Of a stretch of DNA of 64,000 nucleotides, positions 52,501 to 61,747 are shown in pieces. The translations under genes and the position numbers were made by a program. The notes beneath the pieces are model-generated. The model saw only the letters and a program-made list of their open reading frames with translations, did not search any database and was not told where the DNA came from. The stretch's first letter is position 1. Each line of letters starts with the position of its first letter. Source of the DNA: JALONH01 sp046329235 (lineage in GTDB: Bacteria; Bacteroidota; Bacteroidia; Cytophagales; Cytophagaceae); the NCBI GenBank assembly GCA_046329235.1, contig JAXLVA010000001.1, forward strand, positions 2,790,001 to 2,854,000, written 5' to 3'.

Positions 52501-54239
52501 TTAATATTGATACCTTGAAAATAACCACCTTGTATGGGGGCACCTGTTTGACCATTCATTCCAAAAATATTGTCCTTACATTCTGTACTGGCAGACGCCG
52601 AAACTTCAATTCCGGTAAGCTCGTGAGGTACCATGATATTAAAAAAATTATTACTATTGATGGTAGCTTGTCCCGTAACGGATACATGTAGCATTTTAAT
52701 ACTAGGAGAGGTACCTGTAGCAGGGATAGTTATGTTGTAAACTACATTATCTGTAATCGATGTTGATGGGGCCGCTTCTACATAAAAGCATTTTCCTTCC
52801 TCGTTAATAGCTCCAATATTAGTTACGCTGTTTTTGTGAATTGTAATCACCGAACTGGTATTTGCATGAACTAGATATAGGGTTTTCATGGAAGCTGAGG
52901 AATACGGTTTTATTCCAACACTAGTTCCATTGTTATCTGTTCCAAACTTGTTGTCGGTAATGGTAATCTCAGCGGCAGTTCCTGTATTAAAATTATCAAT
53001 CATGGTTGTGATAAAACTATTCGAACAATTGATATTGTTGAACATGTTGTTTTCTATCGTAACTTTTCCCTTCGACAGATTTTTAATCATACACACATTC
53101 GAATTACTCGCAAAATTAAAAATTAGTCCATCCGTGACTGTAGCTGACGAGGACCCAAAATAGTTTCTTAACAGTCCTGTACCCCCCACCACATACTCAG
53201 CATTACCGTTTAGAAACATCATATTCACATTAAGATTATAGGTGGCATTACCGGTTAGGGAAGTTCTGTAAAACACATTACCCGTAAGAGTAATAGTGCC
53301 ACTAGTATTACTCCCAAAATTGATATAATTAAAACCTGTAGAAGTGTTGCTTAAAGTAACCGTGTAATTTCCGGTAGCGCCATTACCTCCAAAACTATTG
53401 CCTAATACTTGATGCCCGGATCCCCCACCTATAAATACCACATCATGATAGGTGGCAGAAGAGATGGTTAAGCTACTCTTCATATTGAAGGTGTTATTTT
53501 GAACAGTCCAATTCGTCATGGCATTATTATTACTAATAGCTTTAATAGCACTCTCCGAATAATTTGAAAACGTATTGCCTTGAATGTTTATATTATAATT
53601 TTCAGTAGCGCCAGAAGTACTATGTATGGCTGCTCTATAAAAATTAGATGTCGTTTTTGAGTCAATGATATTATTTAATATGTTGATATTGTTATTCCCG
53701 CCATCACTCATTAATATGACTCCCGGTGTGATAGGTCCCGAAAGGTTCGGTTTAATTGTACAGTACTTTATTGTAATATTATTAGAAGCCCCTTTGATTT
53801 CAATAAAAACCTCGCCGGTACTTCCCCCATTGTCAAAATTTATTCCCCCTACTGCATTTCCTGTACTAAGACTTCCATCTATAGTTAGATTTTTAGCTCC
53901 ATTAAGAGTAATTGCTCGATTAGATGCAGATGATTTTAAAAAAGTTTTGGGCGCTACACCTGTATTCAACTTAATGGTTACAGATGCTGCATTATTATTA
54001 CCTAGAGTAAGCCCCGGATTATTAAATTCACAACCAATACCAGACTCGGGATAGGAGGAGTTGATGGCAATCGTATAATGCTTCGTCGATAGGCTACAAT
54101 TACCATAGGCCTCTACTATTGAATTATGAGTACTGATTGGAGTGGCACCTCCATCATATAAGCTGACATATTGCGCTTGAACTAATTTGGTGGAAAGGCA
54201 TAAGGACAATGCCAATAATAAGGTAGAAAGTATCCTCAT
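49509..54239 (-). CDS. T9SS type-B surface protein with beta-helix, MBG-like and cadherin-like domains
   Basis: A 1,576-residue protein. Signal peptide 1-22 (STKLVQAQ). Residues about 60-830 are right-handed beta-helix repeats (NRAITLNGAKNLTIDGS, NNNINILNNIIDSKT, YNINIQGNTFSNYSESAIK). Ig-like modules follow, then a putative-Ig (He_PIG) domain at about 1113-1196 (LPDGLNYYAATKTITGKPTQ), an MBG-like repeat at 1205-1295 (VDKTYGDDPFIIPVTS), a cadherin-like domain near 1360-1475 (YYSVTDEDGLFS) and the type-B CTD from about 1490 (MTPNGDGTNDALVIGYTD, SGIYFYVFKE). It is first in the operon with PorP/SprF and CHAT. Beta-helices often bind or cut polysaccharides; no catalytic site is visible. Confidence 0.88.
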   Translation of the reverse strand: MRILSTLLLALSLCLSTKLVQAQYVSLYDGGATPISTHNSIVEAYGNCSLSTKHYTIAINSSYPESGIGCEFNNPGLTLGNNNAASVTIKLNTGVAPKTFLKSSASNRAITLNGAKNLTIDGSLSTGNAVGGINFDNGGSTGEVFIEIKGASNNITIKYCTIKPNLSGPITPGVILMSDGGNNNINILNNIIDSKTTSNFYRAAIHSTSGATENYNINIQGNTFSNYSESAIKAISNNNAMTNWTVQNNTFNMKSSLTISSATYHDVVFIGGGSGHQVLGNSFGGNGATGNYTVTLSNTSTGFNYINFGSNTSGTITLTGNVFYRTSLTGNATYNLNVNMMFLNGNAEYVVGGTGLLRNYFGSSSATVTDGLIFNFASNSNVCMIKNLSKGKVTIENNMFNNINCSNSFITTMIDNFNTGTAAEITITDNKFGTDNNGTSVGIKPYSSASMKTLYLVHANTSSVITIHKNSVTNIGAINEEGKCFYVEAAPSTSITDNVVYNITIPATGTSPSIKMLHVSVTGQATINSNNFFNIMVPHELTGIEVSASASTECKDNIFGMNGQTGAPIQGGYFQGININAAESTTPRITIQTNTIKNVTSTGTTGSIAILANKSANITSNVIDNLTTNVWCSGIFMYGGGNCSLNQMSNITTSDNASNDIRGISINYYVTSGASLLVSQNIVQNLKISNNINTNSKVLGIELSISQPCPSVSIINNFIDLKQVVNYGLLGFSCYANSISVLNVYHNTILLRASGYAASSDATCLKVSGTISSANVKNNIFYNDSDNTGSPGTAKSSTEDYSNLTITPSTNNNYLFSKRTVGFGIWTDGTAVGTLAAWKTTASCSNSLGGSGGTGAVTFSSTDEKPTGYFPGAGKGANESVSIDRFNSPRSSTFPWIGSYEGFQIETKDITPTSLCSGQQLTLEVIKTGNYPASSTYQVLMSASNGVFPATPNVIVTGSPTTGNTITFTVPNVSGTGYKFKVKTTITAMANEVSAYNGPAVTISTAPIANPVTTTASCSNNAFTINLTSSTTGTVYSWTRDAVSGITPATSSSTAPLGTSIKDTLASANTANTIVTYVVTPIYNGCSGTPINITKTIIKTAITPSQNDLPQAILDESYSSGSAFTVSPSNSNPPQATYTLVTGSFLPDGLNYYAATKTITGKPTQTGTFSFTIEANDNGCITSQTYGLTVRNLFNPNLKFTPAAVDKTYGDDPFIIPVTSRSDGNITYSLSTTTAATINPNTGKITIQNATPNSFIWVYASQDRTVLYRASKDSVRLFIRKATPKIILTSSTAYALAQPRPLTYFLTKGYPQNAPPTDPIFSQQPAIAVVSADADSIYPLSEGVFNILFSFPELSNYNAFDSVLTFTVYEEGVPPVAVTDTLYVIRNTDGTFTVDTINIITNDTSKTGLIKYSLTDIDEDNVGSQYLYFKPSIGTFVFDTLTGKLSMNPYVGLKGSNFIYYSVTDEDGLFSTSAKIVIIVTDQAETPPLKGNEIMTPNGDGTNDALVIGYTDVSQPNNIMIFDVAGNTLYQSDNYQNDWTGKDKNGKDLESGIYFYVFKEKTGSQRELTGYVKITR

Positions 54240-54384
54240 TCGATTATATATTTATTAAAAAGCTATTATTTAAAAGTATAAAGTACTCAATATTAATGAT
54301 TTTTAAAATGGAATTCAATGGAATACGGTGTTTATACAGAAGTTTATATTGAATATTCGACCACTGTTAAGTATGAAACAAGAA

Positions 54385-54408
54385 AGCCGACAACTTTCGT
54401 TATCGGCT
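54385..54408 (-). terminator. terminator after LRR surface protein
   Basis: On the minus strand AGCCGATAAC / GTTGTCGGCT (one G-T pair) closed by a GAAA tetraloop, followed by TTCTTGTTTC, about 25 bases past the stop at 54433. It isolates the LRR gene from the CHAT operon. Confidence 0.75.
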
Positions 54409-54432
54409 CACTTGTCTATCTAAAAATTGGAA

Positions 54433-57400
54433 TTAATAAATAACCAATTTCTTCATTTGTACTCCTTTAGAACTTTCTACCGATAAGAAATAAATTCCTG
54501 GAGAAATGTCCATTGATAGTTTATTGTTTTGGAAGGTAGGCACATTCATTTGTTTGATGACTGAACCGTTGGCATGAATCACATTGATTAAAACGATTTC
54601 CTTATTATCCTCTACATAAATATTAATGTCCTTGGAATCTGTAGGGTTAGGATAAACATCTACAACAACATTATTGGAACTGCTTAATGAAGTTGCTTGG
54701 TAGCTTATTTCGACTTCTTCCCCTTGCACATAAGCTGCGGTATTGTGGAACATAGTAGGAGTTACATTTCCTCCAACTTCTAAATAAAAAACCGGAACAT
54801 TTTTTTCAAAATAGTTTTCTGAATAGGCGGTCAACATTAATTTTTTTTGCTCTATCAAATTATACTCCAGTTGATAATTTATTTGAGAAGGATTTTTATG
54901 AATGGCAATAATGTCAGTACCCGGAACTTCTTCTAAAGTCATATCTACTCCTTGCACTTCCTGCTCTTCAGCTGGTTTCACAGGTAACATCCAATTGCCA
55001 TTGTTAAGTTTGGTAGCTGCAGACAAATCGATTAACAAACTTTGAGTGTTGATTTGACGCATGGTGTTAATGGATGCAGGATTCCAACTTCCATTCACAT
55101 CTCCTAATAATATAGCACGATATGTTGTAACTGCGGCAGTAGAACACGAAGCTGTACCTGTAGGTGCCGGTAAACACTCTGGAACGAGAGGCACATTATT
55201 TCTACTAATGTTGGTTGTATAAGCAGAACTTGCTAACAAAGCATCTGTTACAAAAACCCAGTCTTTAGAAGGTTGATAGGTAGAACTAGGAACTAAAGCC
55301 GTGCCATTCCATGTATAGTTACTCTGAGGAAACTCACAATAGTTGTTTACAGAACGCGAAGAAATAAGTGAAACATCGCCGGCCGTTACTTTGCCATCTT
55401 GATTCACATCTGCTGATAATAATTGATAAATGGTTGGCGCTGTAATTTTTTGAGTACTTATATCCACCGCCATCACTATATCTGCGCTATTGATGACGTT
55501 TTGAACACTAGTACATGAGCTAGCAGGCGTAGTAAAACCCCCTTTAATATCACGTGCTATTTTAATGTTGGGGCCATAGCTTCCAATATATGAAAAAACA
55601 CCATTCCCATCTGGTGATACTTCAAAATCATTAGTGATCACACATGTAGATGTCAAAGATTTTACTTGTACGGGTAATTGATTAGAAACAGAAGATAGAT
55701 TGAGAGTAGTTGATCGATAAGTAATTCTGGCAGGAACACCTGCTTTCACTGTACCAATCAAATCGGCTCCTTTACCCACACTAAACGTATTAATAGCAGT
55801 GCTTTCCTCAATCGAGCTCATACTAAAAGTATACGCCGTACCGGCGGTGACAGTTGAGACAGGTGTAAACCATATACGAGCTACTTCACCGGTTCCACTA
55901 AAATAGGTGTCAACAGGAGCGTTGGATAAATAAACACTTACAATGACTTTCCCTGATATAGCAGTATTTACAGATACTGAACCATACGGTGTAACAACTT
56001 GACCAGCACGACCTGAAGTAGAAGGCGTAAAGAGTGCCGGATTGTAATTCACTGTATAATCAATTCCAATAACTCCTTTATTTGAAAGTGTCGTTTTAGC
56101 AATTAATGGTAATGCGAAAAGATTACCACAAACTGGTTCCACAGAAGCAAAAGCATAGTCATCTGATAAGTTCACTGCAATAGAATTGTATGTTCCCGTT
56201 CCACAAGTTGTTTGTTCTCTTACTTGAATATTTCCGGGAACATTTCCCCAAGTTACTACTATAGAAGACGTTCCTTGTCCGGAATTTATAACACATCCTG
56301 ATGGAACCATCCAATTGTAAGTAGTGCCAGCAAACGAGTTGCTTACACTGAATACATTATTTATAGAACCTGCATACACTTTATTTGGAGTTGTCAACGA
56401 TAATACATTTCTAGGAGCAGGTAATACAGAAACACTCCGAATATTATTTATACCCGTACCACAAGAAGAATTCATACGAACAGAAACATCACCGGAGCTG
56501 ACTCCCCAATTAACTTTTATTGATGATGTACCTTGGCCACTTACTAATGAAGCTCCTGTAGGAACATTCCAAACATACGTTGCTGCTGGTATTGTAGGTA
56601 AGCTATAAGAAATATTGGTTTGTTGGGGGCATGCTGTTGAAGAGCCTGTAATAGTTAAAGGAGTTGACGGGTTTATTATTGCAAAAGTTGATGTAGGGAT
56701 AGATTCACTGCCATTCGTAGCTCTAACTACAAATGAATAATCACTGGATGTTTGAATAGTAGGGGGTATTGTAATTGAAATGGTACCGGATGAGGTAGAC
56801 GCTAAAGACCCAACATTTATTGGAGTAAAGTTAGGATTGGACGGTTGTGTTAGGTATGCTGTAAAAATATTATTCACTTGGAAGATGTTTGGAGCAGTAA
56901 ACGTAACTGATTGTACTGATCCTATACAATAAGTTGGTGCCGGAGAATTTGTAATAGTTATAGGTGGGCAGTCTGGGATTGTTATCGGTGTATAATTTAT
57001 GCCATCGATAGTTGAATTTATGATTAAATTCCCAGGTCTATTCTGTTGAATACATTTTATTTGGTTTGGTCCTACATCTAAGTATCTTAAACCAGAAGGA
57101 ATGTTAGAAAGATAACTTATTGGATTGTTGTAACATATTAAATAAGATAAACTTTCTGGCAATGTAGGCAAAGTTGTTAATGCATTATTATTACAAGTCA
57201 AACTACGTAAATTTGGAGGCAATGTAGGCAGACTTGTTAATGCATTATCCCTGCAAGATAAGTCCTCCAATGATGTGGGTAATACTGGTAAACTTGTTAG
57301 TTGAGATTTATTACAATAAAATCTCTCTAATGATGAAGGCAATGACGGTAGTACTGTGAAACGAATACCATCACAAATTAATATTTTCAAAGTTGATGGT

Positions 57401-58002
57401 AAAGTGGGTAAACTTGTTAATAGATTATAGCTACAATTTAACACCTCCAATGATAGAGGTATTGTAGGTAAGTTTGTTAATTGATTATTTTCACAAGAAA
57501 TCCCTTTAATTGCGGTTGGTAATGACGGCAAACTTGTTAATTGATTATATCTACAAGCTAATGTCTCCAATGATGAGGGTAACACAGGCAAACTTGTTAT
57601 TTTGTTATTTTCACAATCTAAAAATATTAGCGATGCTGGTAATGAAGGTAAGCTTGTTATTAGATTTTGAGAACAATGTAAATCAGTCAAAAACAATGGT
57701 AAATTTGGTAAATTTGGTAATGCATTTCCAGCGCACGTCAATTCTTTTAGATTTGTAAAATAGCTAATACCTGTCAAATTACTAATTCCCAGGCCAGAGC
57801 AATTTATTGTTGTCGCATTCACCACACCACTACAAGTAGTCTCCATTAAATCCCCAGAGAAGCAGCCCGGGTATTGTTGTTTTAAGAAGGCTCTAAAATT
57901 AGCGTCGGGAATCGTTACTAAGGCAGCCTTTGCCGGCTGAAACATTATAAACAGCAAAAGACATACTAATGCCTTTACTGAAAAGTGCATTCTCATTTTC
58001 AT
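54433..58002 (-). CDS. secreted LPX-type leucine-rich-repeat protein with cohesin/dockerin-like modules and T9SS type-A CTD
   Basis: A 1,189-residue protein with a signal peptide ending PAKA. Residues 81-320 are twelve LRRs of exactly 20 residues, consensus xLPxSLxxLxCxxNxLTSLP, with Cys at 90, 110, 130 and so on to 290. This is the short LPX class known from YopM/IpaH effectors. Ig-like modules follow (340-610). A cohesin-like domain at about 617-740 (VIGIDYTVNYNPALF) and a dockerin-like calcium loop near 865 (ADVNQDGKVTAGDVSLISS) come next. A T9SS type-A CTD ends the protein (VDVYPNPTDSKDINIYV, SPGIYFLSVESSKGVQMKKLVIY). It is divergent from the gene at 58199. A likely surface binding protein; no enzyme site seen. 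Confidence 0.85.
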   Translation of the reverse strand: MKMRMHFSVKALVCLLLFIMFQPAKAALVTIPDANFRAFLKQQYPGCFSGDLMETTCSGVVNATTINCSGLGISNLTGISYFTNLKELTCAGNALPNLPNLPLFLTDLHCSQNLITSLPSLPASLIFLDCENNKITSLPVLPSSLETLACRYNQLTSLPSLPTAIKGISCENNQLTNLPTIPLSLEVLNCSYNLLTSLPTLPSTLKILICDGIRFTVLPSLPSSLERFYCNKSQLTSLPVLPTSLEDLSCRDNALTSLPTLPPNLRSLTCNNNALTTLPTLPESLSYLICYNNPISYLSNIPSGLRYLDVGPNQIKCIQQNRPGNLIINSTIDGINYTPITIPDCPPITITNSPAPTYCIGSVQSVTFTAPNIFQVNNIFTAYLTQPSNPNFTPINVGSLASTSSGTISITIPPTIQTSSDYSFVVRATNGSESIPTSTFAIINPSTPLTITGSSTACPQQTNISYSLPTIPAATYVWNVPTGASLVSGQGTSSIKVNWGVSSGDVSVRMNSSCGTGINNIRSVSVLPAPRNVLSLTTPNKVYAGSINNVFSVSNSFAGTTYNWMVPSGCVINSGQGTSSIVVTWGNVPGNIQVREQTTCGTGTYNSIAVNLSDDYAFASVEPVCGNLFALPLIAKTTLSNKGVIGIDYTVNYNPALFTPSTSGRAGQVVTPYGSVSVNTAISGKVIVSVYLSNAPVDTYFSGTGEVARIWFTPVSTVTAGTAYTFSMSSIEESTAINTFSVGKGADLIGTVKAGVPARITYRSTTLNLSSVSNQLPVQVKSLTSTCVITNDFEVSPDGNGVFSYIGSYGPNIKIARDIKGGFTTPASSCTSVQNVINSADIVMAVDISTQKITAPTIYQLLSADVNQDGKVTAGDVSLISSRSVNNYCEFPQSNYTWNGTALVPSSTYQPSKDWVFVTDALLASSAYTTNISRNNVPLVPECLPAPTGTASCSTAAVTTYRAILLGDVNGSWNPASINTMRQINTQSLLIDLSAATKLNNGNWMLPVKPAEEQEVQGVDMTLEEVPGTDIIAIHKNPSQINYQLEYNLIEQKKLMLTAYSENYFEKNVPVFYLEVGGNVTPTMFHNTAAYVQGEEVEISYQATSLSSSNNVVVDVYPNPTDSKDINIYVEDNKEIVLINVIHANGSVIKQMNVPTFQNNKLSMDISPGIYFLSVESSKGVQMKKLVIY
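57043..57762. repeat. twelve 60-bp tandem repeats encoding LPX LRRs
   Basis: The 720 bases encode twelve units of 20 codons with no indels. The unit is visible at DNA level as a recurring AAACTTGTTA pattern every 60 bases. Such exact periodicity allows repeat-number change by slippage or recombination. Confidence 0.85.
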
Positions 58003-58198
58003 AATTAGTTTAGTTTTAGTAGTAGTTCTTAAAAAAGTAAAAACTTAAAATACGCTACGAAGGTACTTTATTTGATGATTATTTTCAACTACTTCAGGAT
58101 TAGACCCGTTTATTGCATTTTCAGCCTAATATTCCTTACCTTGCAATGTTTTAACTTTTCGATTAAAGCTTTTTTATAACTAACTAAAATTACATTCT

Positions 58199-61036
58199 AT
58201 GTTTTCAAACTTTTACCGAACGGTAGGGGTACTTATTGTATTCTTATCTTTTCACCTCGGCGTAAGTGCACAATGTACACTTAATGCCGGAGCGGATTTA
58301 AATGAATGTTATCCCGGCGGATTACCTTCTCCTCAAGCATTACATGCACAATCTACAGGTTTCACCACTTTTCAGTGGACCAGTAGCGGTACAGGTACTT
58401 TCTCTCGCACGGATACGACTTCTGTTACCTATCTTCCTACCATGGCGGATGCAACAGCCGGTAGTGTAACTCTTACTCTTACTGCCTCCGGTGGAAGTTG
58501 TACGAGTATAACAGACCAATTAACGGTTACTTTTAATGTAAAGCCTACCGTCAACGTAGCCGATAAGGGAATTACGGTTTGTACAGGTAGCAAAACTTTA
58601 TCCTCCACTGTAAACGGAGCTACTACTCCTACTTACCTATGGAACACTTCCGGTTTAGGTAACTTTAGTAACACCGGTGGACTAACTCCTTCTTATACTC
58701 CTACGGCCAATGAACTTACCAATAAACAAACCGTATATTTTGGTTTGTTAGTAACCAGCTCTAATGGCTGTACTGCTTACGATTCTACCTTTATCAAATT
58801 TGCTAATCAAGCGAGTATCGATGTTACTTCTCCAATGAGTAACGGTGTTCCTTGTAACTTACCTAACCAACAAATATTTGTTAATGGTAGTGTAGCAGGG
58901 GATAATCCAATATTTAATTGGGCATCCAACGGTACCGGTACTTTTTTAAATCCAAGTTCCGCTGCTCCTATCTATCAATTCACCGCAGCCGATCGCGCTA
59001 CCGGTTTTGTTAAAATTAGCGGTACTATCTCTACTACTTCATGTGGAAACGCAACCGATACGATCGTGATTAACTTTTCTCAACAACCGATAACTAGCCG
59101 ACGAGATACTACTACCTGTACAAATTCTGTATTAACTATTAAATCCTTTTCTGTAATAGGTGCTAGTAAAATAACATGGATTAAACATGTAGGTAATGGA
59201 ACTTTAGATACCACCGGCAACTTCCCTATTTATTATCCGTCAGCATCCGATGTGTCTTTGCCATATGTACGCATTACATTCCTTGCATCCGAAAACGGAT
59301 GTAACCGAACAGACACAGTAAAAATTCAAGTTCTATCCGCTGCTACTGTTGTAGCAGGTATCAACCAAACTGTATGTGGAATCACACCCATTTTATTAAA
59401 CGGTCAAGCAAGCAATACAACCGGTGTTAACTGGGGTACTACCGGGACAGGTTTCTTTAACAATGGAAATACGCTAGCTGCTCGTTATACTCCTTCTGCT
59501 GCAGATGTCGACAATGGTTTTGTAGTCTTAGGCTTAAGTGCAACTTCTACTTCTTGTGGTGCTAGCTATGACAGCTTAATGGTTTATTTCGGAACCAATC
59601 CTTTAGTGAATGCCGGTGCGGATGTTTCCGTTTGTGGTGATTCGGTTTTATTAATTGGTTCTGTTGAATATGGAAGTGGTGCTTCTTGGTCTACCAGCGG
59701 TACAGGTTCATTCTATCCTAGCAACGGACATTTAGTTTCTTCGTATCGTTTCTCTGTTGCTGATAAAACAGCTGGTAGTGTTACCTTCACATTAACTTCT
59801 GCTTCCCAAAGTGGTTGTACTTCCGCATCGGATACAAAAACAGTAACTATTGGTGGTGGATCTACTGTTGCTGTGAATGCAGGTCCGGATAAGTTAAGTG
59901 CCGGAAATGCGGTGAACATCATTGCTACTTCGACCGGTGCTACAACTTATAGTTGGTCTACTTTCGGTACCGGTACTTTCTCAACTACTTCTGCTTTAAC
60001 TACTGTTTACACTCCCTCTTTAAATGATGTAGCATCCGGTAGTGTAGATTTATATATCACTGCCAGCTCCGGTGTATGTGGAGAGAAGTCAGATGTGGTG
60101 CGCATTTTATTTAACAACACCTATTCTATCAGCGGTAAAGTAACCGCTAACGGCTCTGCTTTATTAAATGGATTTGTGGCTTTATTCCGCATAAACCCAA
60201 CTACTCAAGTGGTAGAAGTAGAACGTTATGATTCACTATTAACAAATGAAAATGGCAACTATATGTTTGGTATGTTACCGGCAGGTTCTTACTATGTGTT
60301 AGCGGTTCCAACGTCCTTTGGCAACTATTTTCCAACTTACAATGGAAATGTAGCTTCATGGTCAGAATCTTCTGCATTAGTAATAAGTAACAGCGCTTTG
60401 TCAAACGTAAATATTAGCTTACTACCTTTAGCAAGCGCTCTGCCTAACTGGAATACAGGAACAGATACCTTAAGCGGTGTGCTCGTTAGTACTACTAATA
60501 CAAGTGGTGCGCGTTTAATTGGTGCCAATGATTTACCATTATCTAATACTGTGGTTTATTTAACTACTGCTGATGGAGATGTGATTACTTATACATCTAC
60601 AGATAAAAATGGTCGCTTTATGTTCCCTAATTTGATTAGTGGAAATTATATCGTTCTTCCGGAAGTGGCGGGTGCTGAATTATTAAATGAAAATCCTTCT
60701 ATTTCTGTAGATGGCAATCCGGCAACGATTGAAGGAAGCAGTTTAGTAGTGAGCTTCCCTTCTTTAACTACGGGTGTGTTAAGTTCAACAACTACGAAAG
60801 CCTTCCAAGTTTATCCAAACCCTACACAAGAACAAGTACAGTTTGTAAGTGTATGGAATGGTACTACTCAAATCACCATCTTAAATGAAATGGGCATGGA
60901 AATGCGAGTAGAACAAGTGTACTTATCTCAAGGTACTACACACGAAATTTCGTTAAACGGATTAAGCAAAGGTCTTTACTTAATTCAGTGCAGCAATGGT
61001 GCGGTGATATACCAAACCAAAGTGGTGAAACAGTAA
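58199..61036 (+). CDS. T9SS type-A surface protein with Ig/PKD-like repeats
   Basis: A 945-residue protein. Signal peptide 1-25 (FHLGVSAQ). About seven beta-sandwich repeats of 85-95 residues share the pattern NAGADLNEC..., FQWTSSGTGTFS, YLPTMADATAGSVTLTLTAS (residues 26-640). A carboxypeptidase-regulatory-like module at about 645-735 (YSISGKVTANGSALLNGFVA, GNYMFGMLPAGSYYVLAVP) and a SdrD B-like module near 780-850 (STDKNGRFMFPNLISGNYIV) follow. The tail 870-945 (FQVYPNPTQEQVQFVS, LSKGLYLIQCSNG) is the T9SS type-A sorting domain. It is probably a surface or matrix structural protein. It is divergent from the LRR protein gene, with a 196-base region between them. Confidence 0.85.
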   Translation: MFSNFYRTVGVLIVFLSFHLGVSAQCTLNAGADLNECYPGGLPSPQALHAQSTGFTTFQWTSSGTGTFSRTDTTSVTYLPTMADATAGSVTLTLTASGGSCTSITDQLTVTFNVKPTVNVADKGITVCTGSKTLSSTVNGATTPTYLWNTSGLGNFSNTGGLTPSYTPTANELTNKQTVYFGLLVTSSNGCTAYDSTFIKFANQASIDVTSPMSNGVPCNLPNQQIFVNGSVAGDNPIFNWASNGTGTFLNPSSAAPIYQFTAADRATGFVKISGTISTTSCGNATDTIVINFSQQPITSRRDTTTCTNSVLTIKSFSVIGASKITWIKHVGNGTLDTTGNFPIYYPSASDVSLPYVRITFLASENGCNRTDTVKIQVLSAATVVAGINQTVCGITPILLNGQASNTTGVNWGTTGTGFFNNGNTLAARYTPSAADVDNGFVVLGLSATSTSCGASYDSLMVYFGTNPLVNAGADVSVCGDSVLLIGSVEYGSGASWSTSGTGSFYPSNGHLVSSYRFSVADKTAGSVTFTLTSASQSGCTSASDTKTVTIGGGSTVAVNAGPDKLSAGNAVNIIATSTGATTYSWSTFGTGTFSTTSALTTVYTPSLNDVASGSVDLYITASSGVCGEKSDVVRILFNNTYSISGKVTANGSALLNGFVALFRINPTTQVVEVERYDSLLTNENGNYMFGMLPAGSYYVLAVPTSFGNYFPTYNGNVASWSESSALVISNSALSNVNISLLPLASALPNWNTGTDTLSGVLVSTTNTSGARLIGANDLPLSNTVVYLTTADGDVITYTSTDKNGRFMFPNLISGNYIVLPEVAGAELLNENPSISVDGNPATIEGSSLVVSFPSLTTGVLSSTTTKAFQVYPNPTQEQVQFVSVWNGTTQITILNEMGMEMRVEQVYLSQGTTHEISLNGLSKGLYLIQCSNGAVIYQTKVVKQ

Positions 61037-61065
61037 TAGTTAAGCGATATTCTATCGCTCCTATC

Positions 61066-61100
61066 AACCCGCAAGGTTTTAAAACACCTTGCGGGTTTTT
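61066..61100 (+). terminator. terminator and left palindromic element
   Basis: AACCCGCAAGGT (61066-61077) and ACCTTGCGGGTT (61086-61097) with an 8-base loop and a T-run, 29 bases after the stop of the surface protein gene. A near-identical element in the opposite orientation lies at 61748-61784. Confidence 0.85.
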
Positions 61101-61223
61101 TATTTATGAAGCTTAAAGCTAAAAGCAGGTTATTTCTTTGACTATAGATTTCTTTTATCAAAAGGGTGCTGTTAACTTTAATGATATGAGAAATAAATAC
61201 ATTCTCAATAAATTAGTCATTCG

Positions 61224-61697
61224 TCAAACCAGCTCGTTGCGTTCTTGTGTATAATCATATTGAAGATCTTCATGTAGGGTAGCTATAAGCGTATCTATTT
61301 TTTTCAGCAGCTGATTCATAATCGTGCCCAACATCGGTTGACTAAAATAAGGTATACCTGCTTTTTGAATCTGTTGACAAAAATAAATCCAAAGCTGAAG
61401 CTCCAGTTCTTTGTTGTTAAGAAACTTTGCCCATTTAGTAATCTTCCGTTGTATTTTGCGTAAGCCCTTTTTAATGTAGTACGTATTGGAACGATTGATT
61501 TCTTGAATCTCCAGTGTTATCCATTCTTTTATGCTTTCTATATACGGTTGAGGAGCTTCTGCATCGTAGAGTAAAAAGGATAAATATTCTTTCGTCTCTA
61601 CTTTATATTTTGCCAGTTTCAGACAAAAATCCATTAACGTATCATAATCTACGTCCTTTAAATCTTTCTTGATTTGGGCTAAACTTGCTGTGTACAT
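61224..61697 (-). CDS. helical protein of unknown function
   Basis: A 157-residue protein, all-helical and highly charged (YTASLAQIKKDLKDVDYDTL, YIKKGLRKIQRKITKWAKFL), with no signal peptide or membrane helix. It resembles small conserved Bacteroidota proteins of the DUF6155 kind, but I am not sure of the family. The promoter lies directly against the start codon. The gene is bracketed by inverted copies of one palindromic element. Confidence 0.6.
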   Translation of the reverse strand: MYTASLAQIKKDLKDVDYDTLMDFCLKLAKYKVETKEYLSFLLYDAEAPQPYIESIKEWITLEIQEINRSNTYYIKKGLRKIQRKITKWAKFLNNKELELQLWIYFCQQIQKAGIPYFSQPMLGTIMNQLLKKIDTLIATLHEDLQYDYTQERNELV

Positions 61698-61702
61698 ATC
61701 AA

Positions 61703-61728
61703 TAAATATAGTTGATATTCTCTTCCAA
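61703..61728 (-). promoter_or_regulatory. promoter abutting the helical-protein start codon
   Basis: Minus-strand TTG (61726-61728) and TATATTTA (61703-61710), 18 bases start to start. Five bases (TTGAT) separate the -7 box from the ATG. This is the same geometry as at the YegP-like gene (TATATTTA, TTACT, ATG). Confidence 0.4.
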
Positions 61729-61747
61729 TTTTAATATTTCATTTAAA

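Noticed and set aside
57043..57762. 60-bp periodic sequence as a CRISPR-like array
   Set aside because: The period is one continuous reading frame of leucine-rich repeats with no alternation of constant repeats and unique spacers.
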